A DNA stretch of 64,000 nt from Pararobbsia silviterrae (GTDB lineage: Bacteria; Pseudomonadota; Gammaproteobacteria; Burkholderiales; Burkholderiaceae), in contig NZ_RBZU01000002.1 in NCBI RefSeq assembly GCF_003628125.1, forward strand, positions 248,001 through 312,000, written 5' to 3'. Position 1 is the stretch's first letter. Each line of letters begins with the position of its first letter. This document shows positions 16,854 to 24,485 of the stretch, one piece after another. The position numbers and the translations under genes are program-made. Below the pieces are notes generated by a model. It was not told the DNA's origin, did no database searches, and worked only from the letters and a program-made list of their open reading frames with translations.

Positions 16854-16871
16854 GCGGTCGATGGGCGCGCT

Positions 16872-17828
16872 TCAGCCTTCGAGCGTCTCCCACATTTCCT
16901 TGTCGCGTTGCGCGGTCCAGATCCGCGGGTCCGGATGCGCGGTCGCTTCATCGTGCGCGCGCGTGACGTCGAACGGCATGCAGTGGTCGAAGATCACCCA
17001 TTCGCCGAATTTCGGCTTCAGGGCCGCATACGTGTCCTTGTAGATCGCGTTGAGATCCTTGCCCGCGCTCGCCCCGCTTTTGACCTTCGCATAAAGCTCG
17101 CTGACGAATGCGCGCGTGCCGGCGAGGCCGTCGGCGACTTCCTGCGGCGTCTTGAGCGCGGCACCGCGTCCGGGCACGAGTTTCTCGGGCTTGAGCGCCG
17201 CGATCGCATCGAGCGTGGCCGGCCAGTCCTGGAAATAGGCATCGCCCGCATACGGCGTCGCGCCGTATTCGACGAGATCGCCCGACAGCAGCACCTTGTC
17301 TTGCGGGAGCCAGACGACGGTGTCGCCCTTCGTATGGCCGCGGCCGAGTTGCAGGATCTTGACTTCGAGCTTGCCGAGCCAGAGCGTCATTTCCTTTTTG
17401 AACGTCAACGTGGGCCACGTGAGTCCCGGCACCGATTCGACGGCGTTGAACAAGCGCGGAAAGCGCTCGATCTCACTTTTCATATCGTGTTCGCCGCGCT
17501 CGACGATCAGGTCGTACGTGTCCTGGCTCGCGATGATCTGTTCGGCCTTGTAGGCCGATGCGCCGAGCACGCGGACCGCGTGATAGTGCGTGAGCAACAC
17601 GTACTTGATGGGCTTGTCGGTGACTTCGCGAATCCGGCGGATCACGTCCTGCGCCATCACGGGCGTGGCTTGCGTATCGGCGACGAGCACGGCGTCGTCG
17701 CCGATGATGATGCCCGTGTTCGGGTCGCCTTCGGCCGTGTACGCGTAGGCGTGTTCCGACAGCCGTTCAAACGTGACCTTCTTTTCCTGCGTGTCTGCTT
17801 GCGATGCGAATTTCTTTTCGGACGCCAT
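16872..17828 (-). CDS. Metallo-beta-lactamase-fold protein with an altered metal motif
   Basis: 318 residues with the MBL fold: early GIIIGDDAVLVADTQ, then LTHYHAVRVLGAS, LGRGHTKGDTVVWLP and LLSGDLVEYG. The usual HxHxDH reads HYHAVR, so the Asp and third His of the first metal site are missing, while the later His and Asp positions remain. It ends convergent with the preceding hydrolase, 18 bases away. The ATG has a GAGG eight bases upstream; a TTG two codons earlier is less likely. A 24-base dyad lies about 80 bases before the start. It may be a one-metal hydrolase or dioxygenase-like enzyme, or may have lost activity. Confidence 0.78.
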   Translation of the reverse strand: MASEKKFASQADTQEKKVTFERLSEHAYAYTAEGDPNTGIIIGDDAVLVADTQATPVMAQDVIRRIREVTDKPIKYVLLTHYHAVRVLGASAYKAEQIIASQDTYDLIVERGEHDMKSEIERFPRLFNAVESVPGLTWPTLTFKKEMTLWLGKLEVKILQLGRGHTKGDTVVWLPQDKVLLSGDLVEYGATPYAGDAYFQDWPATLDAIAALKPEKLVPGRGAALKTPQEVADGLAGTRAFVSELYAKVKSGASAGKDLNAIYKDTYAALKPKFGEWVIFDHCMPFDVTRAHDEATAHPDPRIWTAQRDKEMWETLEG

Positions 17829-17905
17829 GGCCAAACCTCGATCTCGTGACTATCAGTGGGGAAACGGCGAGCGCCGAGGCAATCGCCCTGTTTCGGTGAA
17901 TTATA

Positions 17906-17929
17906 TATAGGAGAATGCAATCTCGTATA
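17906..17929. promoter_or_regulatory. Dyad TATAGGAGA-ATGCAA-TCTCGTATA
   Basis: Eight of nine positions pair between the arms. The dyad lies 78-101 bases upstream of the metallo-hydrolase start in an AT-rich patch that probably contains the promoter. It is a candidate operator; no regulator can be assigned, although an IclR gene lies next door. Confidence 0.4.
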
Positions 17930-18094
17930 GATAATATCCCGTAGGGCGTGCCGAGCGTGTGAAGTCCGCGAAGACGCATCGCACCGCGCGCGACGAGAGG
18001 GATGGTGCGAATCGAGGCGTGCGCGCGCATCGCGGGTGTCGAACGAATCGGGTGGTTCGTGTGATGCGACGCGATGAAGTCGTCGCATCCAGAG

Positions 18095-18240
18095 GGCGTC
18101 GCTAAGAAGAGGGCGCTAAGAAGACGGTGCTAAGCGGGAAGTACGAAGCGAGCGTCGCTAAGAGCGTGGCGCTAAGAGCCAGGCCCAAAGAAAGCGGCCT
18201 TGAGAGCGCAGCGCTAAGCGCGACACGCTAAGCGAATGCA
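18095..18240. repeat. Degenerate 14-base tandem repeat with a GCTAAG core
   Basis: GCTAAG occurs at 18101, 18115, 18129, 18157, 18171, 18213 and 18227, all separated by multiples of 14. The skipped slots hold decayed copies (ACGAAG, CCAAAG). Beyond the array the period drifts to 13 with GTCAAG/GCCAAG near 18253, 18266 and 18279. A 14-base period excludes coding use. Confidence 0.75.
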
Positions 18241-18392
18241 CCGATGTAAGACGTCAAGGGACAGCGCCAAGCGATGGCGCCAAGACGTTGTCGTTCAAAT
18301 ATGGGCACGACGTCATCGATCCAAAATCAGATCCGTCGAATGGCGGCCGCGCTCGGGGGCGCACAGCATGTCCTCAAGCCGTTCGTACCGCC

Positions 18393-19208
18393 TCAGATCC
18401 GGTTCGCGCCCGCATGCGGTAACGCATAGCCGAGTCGGAACGACAGGTCCTTCGCCGTCTGACGCAGCGTGACCGCGAGATCCGCGTCCGCGCGCGTATC
18501 GAATGTGCCGGACGGTCCGACGAGCGTGATCGCGAGCGCGATCGCGCCGTTGAACATGAATACGGGCGCGGCGATCGCATTGACGCCGGGCAGCGGATTG
18601 CCGTCGGTGCGCGTCATGCCTTCGGCGCGGATCTGCTCGTAGTCCCTGAACAACTGCGCCTTGTCGGCCGCTCTGAGTTCGGTCGCGCCGCTCAGCCGGA
18701 TATGTTCGTCTTCGAGCGCCTTGCGTACGAGCGGCTCCGGCATATAGGCGCCGAACAGCCGCCCCGTCGCCGTGTTGACGAGCGACATGATCGTGCCGAC
18801 GCGCAACGTCAGATGCAGCGGGTACGACGGATCTTCCTGACGCACGACGACCGGACCATTCGGTCCCCAGGTCGTCAGAAACACGCTTTGTCCGGTCTTC
18901 GAGGCGAGCGCGAGCACGTCGGCTTCCGCTTCGCGCAGCGGATTCAGGCGCTGCAGTCCATAGAGTCCGAGCCGCAAGGCGAGCGCGCCCGGCGCATAGT
19001 CGCCCGACGGCTCGACGCGCTGCACGAGCTCGAGCTTGATGAGGCTGACGAGATACGGGAACAGTTTCGCGGGCGGCATGCCCGTGACGGCCGCGATTTC
19101 CTTGAGCGCCATCGGCGCGTCGGAATACGTGAGCGCCAGCAGGATCTCGCTGCCGACTTCGACGGATTGAATGCCCCGTTGTGCCTTCTCAGTGCTTTCG
19201 GTGTCCAT
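18393..19208 (-). CDS. IclR family transcriptional regulator (first of three)
   Basis: 271 residues. A winged helix-turn-helix (LKEIAAVTGMPPAKLFPYLVSL) is followed by the IclR effector domain, with the LPGVNAIAAPVF segment that lines the ligand pocket. I start at the ATG of MDTESTEK; a longer frame begins 51 bases upstream but adds residues without family likeness. It is divergent from a second IclR gene, with 106 bases between them. The proteins are clearly related (shared RGIQSxE start and LALRLGL block), suggesting duplication. It probably senses an aromatic or short organic acid. Confidence 0.88.
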   Translation of the reverse strand: MDTESTEKAQRGIQSVEVGSEILLALTYSDAPMALKEIAAVTGMPPAKLFPYLVSLIKLELVQRVEPSGDYAPGALALRLGLYGLQRLNPLREAEADVLALASKTGQSVFLTTWGPNGPVVVRQEDPSYPLHLTLRVGTIMSLVNTATGRLFGAYMPEPLVRKALEDEHIRLSGATELRAADKAQLFRDYEQIRAEGMTRTDGNPLPGVNAIAAPVFMFNGAIALAITLVGPSGTFDTRADADLAVTLRQTAKDLSFRLGYALPHAGANRI

Positions 19209-19256
19209 AGGTGTGTGTGCGCAAGGGTGAAGCGTGACGGCGCCGGCCGCGTCGGC

Positions 19257-19280
19257 CATCCGGATGCCGGTAAAATCCGG
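19257..19280. promoter_or_regulatory. Palindromes between the divergent IclR genes
   Basis: A perfect 10-base palindrome, CATCCGGATG, is followed by CCGG-TAAAAT-CCGG. Both lie in the 106-base region between the two IclR starts, where an autoregulatory site is expected. Confidence 0.35.
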
Positions 19281-19314
19281 AGGTCACATCCCTATTCGTG
19301 CGGCAGAGGATTGC

Positions 19315-20136
19315 ATGGTAACGAAGCAGTTGGCAAAAGAACAGGGCGCGGAACACGACGCCTCGTCCGGCGCGCGCAAGACGCAGCGCGGCATCCAGAG
19401 CATGGAGTCGGGCGGCCGCTTCCTCGAATATCTCGCGGACGCCGCCGAGCCGATGACGCTCGCCGACCTCAGCGCCCGCAGCGGCATTCCGACGAACCAG
19501 GTGTTCACCTATATGGTGAGCCTCGTGCGGACCGGCCTCGTCAAGCGCGACCCCGTGACCGCGCGCTTCGAACCGGGACCGCTTGCGCTTCGCCTCGGCC
19601 TGCATGCGCTCAAGATGGTGCCCGCGGTCCGCCATGCGATGCAGCCCGCCGTCGATCTCGCCGATCGCGTCGGTCAGAGCGTGCTGCTCGCGGCCTGGGG
19701 CGAGCGCGGCCCGACGATTCTGCAAAGCCATTCGCCGGCCGCGATGCTGCATGCGGGCGTGCATATCGGTACTGTCATGTCGCTCGTGCATTCGACGACG
19801 GGCCGTGTCTTTGCGGCGTTCAAGGACCTGCCGAACATGTCCACGCTCATACGCGTCGATATGGGGATGCAGCGCCCCGACGGCGACCGGATGTCGATGA
19901 AGGCGTTCGACGAGATCCTCGCCGATATCCGCAAGCGCGGCATCGCGCGAGGCGAGGGCTTGCCGATTCCCGGGATCAACAGCATGAGCGCGCCCGTCTT
20001 CGACAAGAGCGGCGCGATCGCGCTCGTGATCACCGTGTTCGGCGTCGAAGGCACGTTCGATTTCGCATGGCGCGGGCCGCTCGCGACGGATCTGCTCGAT
20101 ACGACGAAGAGACTGACCGCGCAAAACGCGGCGTGA
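19315..20136 (+). CDS. IclR family transcriptional regulator (second of three)
   Basis: 273 residues with the same order as its divergent neighbour: RGIQSMESGGRFLEYL, an HTH (LADLSARSGIPTNQVFTYMV) and an effector domain with LPIPGINSMSAPVFDKSG. The ATG follows AGAGGA; a longer frame starting 81 bases upstream has no ribosome site. It faces an MFS transporter gene on the opposite strand. By the usual IclR arrangement it may control that transporter or the flavoprotein gene beyond it. Confidence 0.88.
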   Translation: MVTKQLAKEQGAEHDASSGARKTQRGIQSMESGGRFLEYLADAAEPMTLADLSARSGIPTNQVFTYMVSLVRTGLVKRDPVTARFEPGPLALRLGLHALKMVPAVRHAMQPAVDLADRVGQSVLLAAWGERGPTILQSHSPAAMLHAGVHIGTVMSLVHSTTGRVFAAFKDLPNMSTLIRVDMGMQRPDGDRMSMKAFDEILADIRKRGIARGEGLPIPGINSMSAPVFDKSGAIALVITVFGVEGTFDFAWRGPLATDLLDTTKRLTAQNAA

Positions 20137-20225
20137 GCTTGAGCGCGCATCGATGCCGGTCTGAAATACGCGAGCGCAAGGACAAGCGCAAGCGCCGAAG
20201 CAACGCGGCATGAACGACTGGCGCT

Positions 20226-21404
20226 TCACGATGCGACGCGCTTCGCGTGACCCGCGATCAACCCCGAGAACACGATCGACAGCACGAACAGGCCGAGGCC
20301 GCACACCATGAAAACCGGCGGCGCCGAATAGCGTCCGATGAACGCGGCTGCCGCGGCGATGCCGATCGACTGCCCGAAGAACAAAAAGCATGAAAACAGC
20401 GAGACGGCCGTGCCTCTCGCTTGCGGCGCCATCTGCGTCGCATGGGTCTGCAGCGTGTTGTGCAGCGCATAGAAGCCGAATCCCGCGAGCAAGCACGCGG
20501 GCCACGCATATCCCCCTCGCGGAATCCAGGCCAGGCCGCCATACGCGAGCGCGAGGCAGAGTCCCCCGAGCCGCGCGAGATGGATTTCGCCGAGCCGCGC
20601 GACCAGGCGCTTCGTGCATCGGCTGTAGACCAGGCCGCCGACGCCGTAGAGCGCGGCGATCGCTCCCGCGTGCGTGATCGCGATCCCGAATGTCCGATGC
20701 AAATAGCTCGGTACGAAAGCGAGCGCGCTGTACGCGAAGGCGCCTTCGACGAACGTGACGCACAACACGGTGCGCGCCCATGCGATCGAGAGCACGGCGC
20801 GCGCGCGCCGGACGAAGTGCGCGTCGCTGTTCACGTCGCGATGCGCATCGTGTTCGGGCTCGCGCAGCACGAGCCATCCCGCGATCAGCGAGATCGCGGC
20901 AAGCAGCGCGAAGGCGACGCGCCAATGCAAGGCGTCGGCAATGACCGCCCCGAACCACTGTCCCGCGATCATGCCGAACACGGTGGCGCCGAGCAGTTGC
21001 GCGAGCACTTCCTGACGGCGTGCATAGGGCACGGCATCGCCGATCCACGCCATCGTGAGCGGCACGATGCCCGCTGCGGCCGCGCCCGAGAGCACGCGCG
21101 CCGCGATCAGTTGGCCGCTCGTCTGCGCGAGCGCCGCGGCGATCTGTCCGATCGTGCAGAGCGCGGTCGCATAGCCGACGACACGCATCTTGCCGAAGCG
21201 GTCGCCGAGCGGACCGACGAAGAGTTGCGTCGCCCCGTACGCGAGCGCGAACGCGGAAATCGTCTGTGCGGCGCGCCCGATCGGAATCGCGAACGTCGCC
21301 TGCAATGACGTCAGCAGCGAATCGCAGACGCGCATCGACGCCATGCTCATCAAACAGCATGTGCTCAACAGCCAGAGGATCTTGCGTGATTCGGTACGTG
21401 TCAT
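20226..21404 (-). CDS. MFS transporter of the drug/sugar efflux type
   Basis: 392 residues, 12 predicted membrane segments. The FVGPLGDRFGKMRVVGYA loop is a textbook MFS A-motif, and MSMASMRVCDSLL in helix 1 resembles NepI/AraJ-type exporters. I start at the ATG of MTRTESRK; the 63 residues before it in the longest frame are Cys/His/Arg-rich and not membrane-like. It is divergent from the flavoprotein gene, sharing a promoter region with two dyads. The substrate is likely the compound sensed by one of the neighbouring IclR proteins, or a breakdown product. Confidence 0.83.
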   Translation of the reverse strand: MTRTESRKILWLLSTCCLMSMASMRVCDSLLTSLQATFAIPIGRAAQTISAFALAYGATQLFVGPLGDRFGKMRVVGYATALCTIGQIAAALAQTSGQLIAARVLSGAAAAGIVPLTMAWIGDAVPYARRQEVLAQLLGATVFGMIAGQWFGAVIADALHWRVAFALLAAISLIAGWLVLREPEHDAHRDVNSDAHFVRRARAVLSIAWARTVLCVTFVEGAFAYSALAFVPSYLHRTFGIAITHAGAIAALYGVGGLVYSRCTKRLVARLGEIHLARLGGLCLALAYGGLAWIPRGGYAWPACLLAGFGFYALHNTLQTHATQMAPQARGTAVSLFSCFLFFGQSIGIAAAAAFIGRYSAPPVFMVCGLGLFVLSIVFSGLIAGHAKRVAS

Positions 21405-21530
21405 CTCAAGTGTTCGTGTGCGCGTCGGATGATGCGTGGGCGCCGTGCGCATCGCATCGCGACGGCCGATCCCGTGCGCGACGCACGGGCATCGCGCAGC
21501 GTCGCGGTATGAATGCGAGATTGCATGAAA

Positions 21531-21544
21531 ACAAAGTACTTTGT
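21531..21544. promoter_or_regulatory. Perfect 14-base palindrome ACAAAGTACTTTGT
   Basis: Exact dyad without spacer, 127 bases upstream of the MFS start and 234 upstream of the flavoprotein start. It fits a dimeric regulator site in this divergent promoter region. Confidence 0.45.
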
Positions 21545-21653
21545 ACATGAGTAATTGTGCGAGGTGGCCCACGATACTCGCGATTCGCGTCATTTCGATG
21601 TTTCGCAGCGCGGTTACCTCATCCTTCCCCGTTTTTCGTGTTCGTCAGGGATT

Positions 21654-21685
21654 GTACGTATGCAAATAGAAGTGCATAGGTATAA
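21654..21685. promoter_or_regulatory. Large inverted repeat TGTACGTATGCA-N8-TGCATAGGTATA
   Basis: The 12-base arms match at 10 of 12 positions. One arm recurs almost exactly (TGTACCTATGCA plus flanking bases) upstream of the branched-chain-type ABC operon. The dyad sits about 95-125 bases before the flavoprotein start, a suitable operator position. One of the three nearby IclR proteins is the natural candidate to bind it. Confidence 0.5.
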
Positions 21686-21777
21686 TTCAATGAGTATGAT
21701 TCGAACATGACCCTGCAGGGGCAGGATGACTTCATGGGGACGCGGCACGCACGCGTCGCCGTACTCGGAGAGACGTG

Positions 21778-23550
21778 ATGAAGCACGACAGCGAATACCT
21801 TTGCGACGTCCTGGTGGTGGGCTCCGGATGTTCGGGGATGTCCGCCGCGATTACCGCGGCATCGCAGGGCCTCAAGGTGCTCGTGATCGAGAAGGAGCCG
21901 CGCTTTGGCGGATCGACGGCGCGTTCGGGCGGCTGGCTCTGGATTCCGAATACCGCGCTCGCGAAGGTGCAGGGCATCGAGGAGCCCGAAGGCGCGGCGC
22001 GCACGTATCTGCAGCACGAAGCCGGTGCGAGCTTCGACGGTCCGCGTGTCGACGCCTTCATCAAGCATGGGCCCGAGGCCGTCGACTTCTTCACGTCGAA
22101 GACATCGGTGCGCTTTGATATGCCGCTCGTGTTTCCCGACTATCACGCCGAAGCGCCCGGCGGCACGCAGGGCGGCCGTTCGATGGTCACGCGTCCGTTC
22201 GACGGGCGCGAGCTCGGCAGCGCGATCAAGACGCTTGCGCCGGCGCTGCCCGAACTCACGGTGTTCGGCATGATGCTCGGCTCGGGCAAGGAAATCGTTC
22301 ACTTCATGCGCGTGACGAAGTCGTTGAAGTCCGCCTGGTATGTGACGAAGCGGCTCTCGCGCCACTTCATGGACGTCGTCAAGCACGGACGCGGCATGAC
22401 GCTGACGAACGGCAACGCATTGGCCGGCCGTCTTGCGAAATCGCTGATCGATCTCGATGTACCGCTGTGGCTCAACACGAAGGCGCTGAGCCTGACGTCC
22501 GACGGCGCGCGCGTGACGGGCGCGCTGCTCGATCGCGAAGGCACGCGGATTCAGGTCGTCGCGCGTCGCGCGGTGGTCCTCGCGAGCGGCGGTTTTCCGT
22601 ACGACATCGAACGGCGCAAGCAGCTGTTCCCCCATGCGCCGAACGGCGTCGAGCACTTCTCGCCGTCGCCGACGGGCAATACGGGCGACGGTCTGCGGAT
22701 GGCCGAGCGCGTCGGCGGGCAGGTCAGCACGACGCTGCCGAACGCGGCCGCGTGGGTGCCGGTTTCGACGCTGACGCGCAAGGACGGCACGATGGGCATC
22801 ATGCCGCACTTCATCGATCGCGCGAAACCGGGCGTGATCTCGGTGCTCAAGGACGGCCGCCGCTTCACGAACGAAGGCAGTTCGTATCACGACTTCGTGC
22901 AGGCGCTCGTCAAGGCATGCAAGCCCGGCGAGGAGATTTCCGCGCATCTGATCTGCGACAAGAAGACGCTGCGCACGTATGGGCTCGGCAGCGTCGCGCC
23001 GTTTCCGATGCCGATCGGGCGTTATCTCAAGATCGGTTATCTGACGCGCGCTTCGACGATCGATGCGCTCGCCGCGAAGATCGGCATCCCGGCCGCGGCG
23101 CTTGCGCAGACGGTGCGCGCCTACAACGACGAAGCACGGCTTGGACGCGACCCTGTCTTCGGCAAGGGCAGCAAGGCTTATAACCGCTATCAGGGCGACG
23201 CGCTGCATTCGCCGAACCCGTGTATCGCGCCGATCGAGCAGGGCCCGTTCTTCGCGATCAAGATCCGCATCGGCGATATCGGCACGTTCGCGGGGCTCAA
23301 GACCGATGCGTCGTGCCGCGTGTTGAACGGGGACGGCGCGGCGATCGGCGGTCTCTATGCGGTCGGCAACGATGCATGCAGCATCATGGGCGGCAACTAT
23401 CCGGGCGCGGGCATCACCTTGGGGCCGGCGCTCACGTTCGGCTATATCGCGGGCAATGCGATCGTGCGCGCGGGCGAGCAGCCCGGCGCGCTCGCGAACG
23501 ATGCCGCGCCGCGCGCGCGGCTGGCCGTTGCGAATGGGGCGAACGTCTAG
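21778..23550 (+). CDS. FAD-dependent oxidoreductase, KstD/fumarate-reductase flavoprotein family
   Basis: 590 residues. The N-terminal dinucleotide-binding motif VVGSGCSGMSAAITAA is followed by EKEPRFGGSTARSGG, the FAD-binding pattern of 3-ketosteroid dehydrogenases and fumarate reductase subunits. A C-terminal GLYAVGNDACSIMGGNYPGAGITLGPAL segment closes the FAD domain and is typical of the KstD-like branch. It probably introduces or reduces a C-C double bond next to a carbonyl. I use the ATG seven bases after GGAGAGA instead of the GTG immediately upstream. An IclR gene follows after 44 bases on the same strand and may regulate it. Confidence 0.85.
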   Translation: MKHDSEYLCDVLVVGSGCSGMSAAITAASQGLKVLVIEKEPRFGGSTARSGGWLWIPNTALAKVQGIEEPEGAARTYLQHEAGASFDGPRVDAFIKHGPEAVDFFTSKTSVRFDMPLVFPDYHAEAPGGTQGGRSMVTRPFDGRELGSAIKTLAPALPELTVFGMMLGSGKEIVHFMRVTKSLKSAWYVTKRLSRHFMDVVKHGRGMTLTNGNALAGRLAKSLIDLDVPLWLNTKALSLTSDGARVTGALLDREGTRIQVVARRAVVLASGGFPYDIERRKQLFPHAPNGVEHFSPSPTGNTGDGLRMAERVGGQVSTTLPNAAAWVPVSTLTRKDGTMGIMPHFIDRAKPGVISVLKDGRRFTNEGSSYHDFVQALVKACKPGEEISAHLICDKKTLRTYGLGSVAPFPMPIGRYLKIGYLTRASTIDALAAKIGIPAAALAQTVRAYNDEARLGRDPVFGKGSKAYNRYQGDALHSPNPCIAPIEQGPFFAIKIRIGDIGTFAGLKTDASCRVLNGDGAAIGGLYAVGNDACSIMGGNYPGAGITLGPALTFGYIAGNAIVRAGEQPGALANDAAPRARLAVANGANV

Positions 23551-23594
23551 TCGATGCGTGTCGTCGCGGGGCGATCCTGAACGAGGGGGGATGC

Positions 23595-24434
23595 ATGGTG
23601 CGGCCAGCGTCCGTCGCGGCTTCGGCCATGACGTCGGGCAAGCAAAGAGGTATTCGTGCGATGGAGGTCGGCGGCGAACTGCTGCGCCATCTCGCGGATG
23701 CCGGGCGGCCGGTCTCGATGGCCGAGCTCAGCGAGGCCGCGCGCCTGCCCTTGAATCAGGTGTTCACGTATGTCGTGAGCCTGACGCGTACGGGTCTCGT
23801 GCGGCGCGACACGGTCACGCACCGTCTCGAACCGGGACCGTTGCTGCTGTCGCTCGGCTTGCACGCGATCGCGCTGCATCCGATGATCCGGCTGGCCTGC
23901 GACCGTGCGACCGCGCTGGCCGCCACGACGCGGTTCGGCGTCTTTGTCTCGTTATGGGCCGATCGCGGACCGACGCTCGTCAAATATCTGAGCGCGGACA
24001 CGTATGTGCATACGGGGCTGCACGTCGGCTCGGTCATGTCGCTGACGCAATCGAGCACGGGGCGGCTATTCGCGGCGTATCTGCCGCGCGAACGCGTGGC
24101 GCCGTTTCTCGATGTCGAGATCGATCGGCACGGGGGCGCCGCGCGTCGCAAGCTGTCGGACGAATTCGATGCGATGTGCGCGGACATCCGCACGCAGGGT
24201 CTCGCGCGCACGCAAGGCCTGCCGATTCCCGGCGTCGACAGCATGAGCGCGCCGATCTTCGACGGCGAGGGCCAGCTTGCGGTCGGCATCACGATGTTCG
24301 GTCGAACCGGAGAAATCGATATCGCGTTCGACGGCGCGCCCGCGCATGCGCTGCGCGCGCTGCAGGATGCGTCGCACGCGGCGGTCGAGCGTCGGCCGGC
24401 CGGAAGTCCGGAGGACAGGGCGGTCGTGTTTTAG
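23595..24434 (+). CDS. IclR family transcriptional regulator (third of three)
   Basis: 279 residues with RGIRAMEVGGELLRHL, the HTH (MAELSEAARLPLNQVFTYVV) and the effector domain (LPIPGVDSMSAPIFDGEG). The ATG has GAGGGGGG upstream; the frame is open far into the flavoprotein gene, but those residues are shadow sequence. It is probably cotranscribed with the flavoprotein. It is closest in layout to the second IclR protein of the cluster. A role in controlling the flavoprotein operon is inferred from position only. Confidence 0.88.
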   Translation: MVRPASVAASAMTSGKQRGIRAMEVGGELLRHLADAGRPVSMAELSEAARLPLNQVFTYVVSLTRTGLVRRDTVTHRLEPGPLLLSLGLHAIALHPMIRLACDRATALAATTRFGVFVSLWADRGPTLVKYLSADTYVHTGLHVGSVMSLTQSSTGRLFAAYLPRERVAPFLDVEIDRHGGAARRKLSDEFDAMCADIRTQGLARTQGLPIPGVDSMSAPIFDGEGQLAVGITMFGRTGEIDIAFDGAPAHALRALQDASHAAVERRPAGSPEDRAVVF

Positions 24435-24485
24435 CGCGGGTCGCGCGTCGGTGAAGACCGCGATCGCACGCGTGATGCTATCCCG

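Larger units (their letters stand above)
17829..18392. other. Intergenic stretch with dyad and repeat array
   Basis: It holds the promoter dyad of the metallo-hydrolase gene at its left and the 14-base array at its right, next to the 3' end of the IclR gene. No gene is supported. Confidence 0.6.
21405..21777. other. Divergent promoter region, MFS and flavoprotein genes
   Basis: The 373 bases hold the ACAAAGTACTTTGT palindrome and the TATGCA inverted repeat. No gene is supported in this stretch. Confidence 0.6.
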
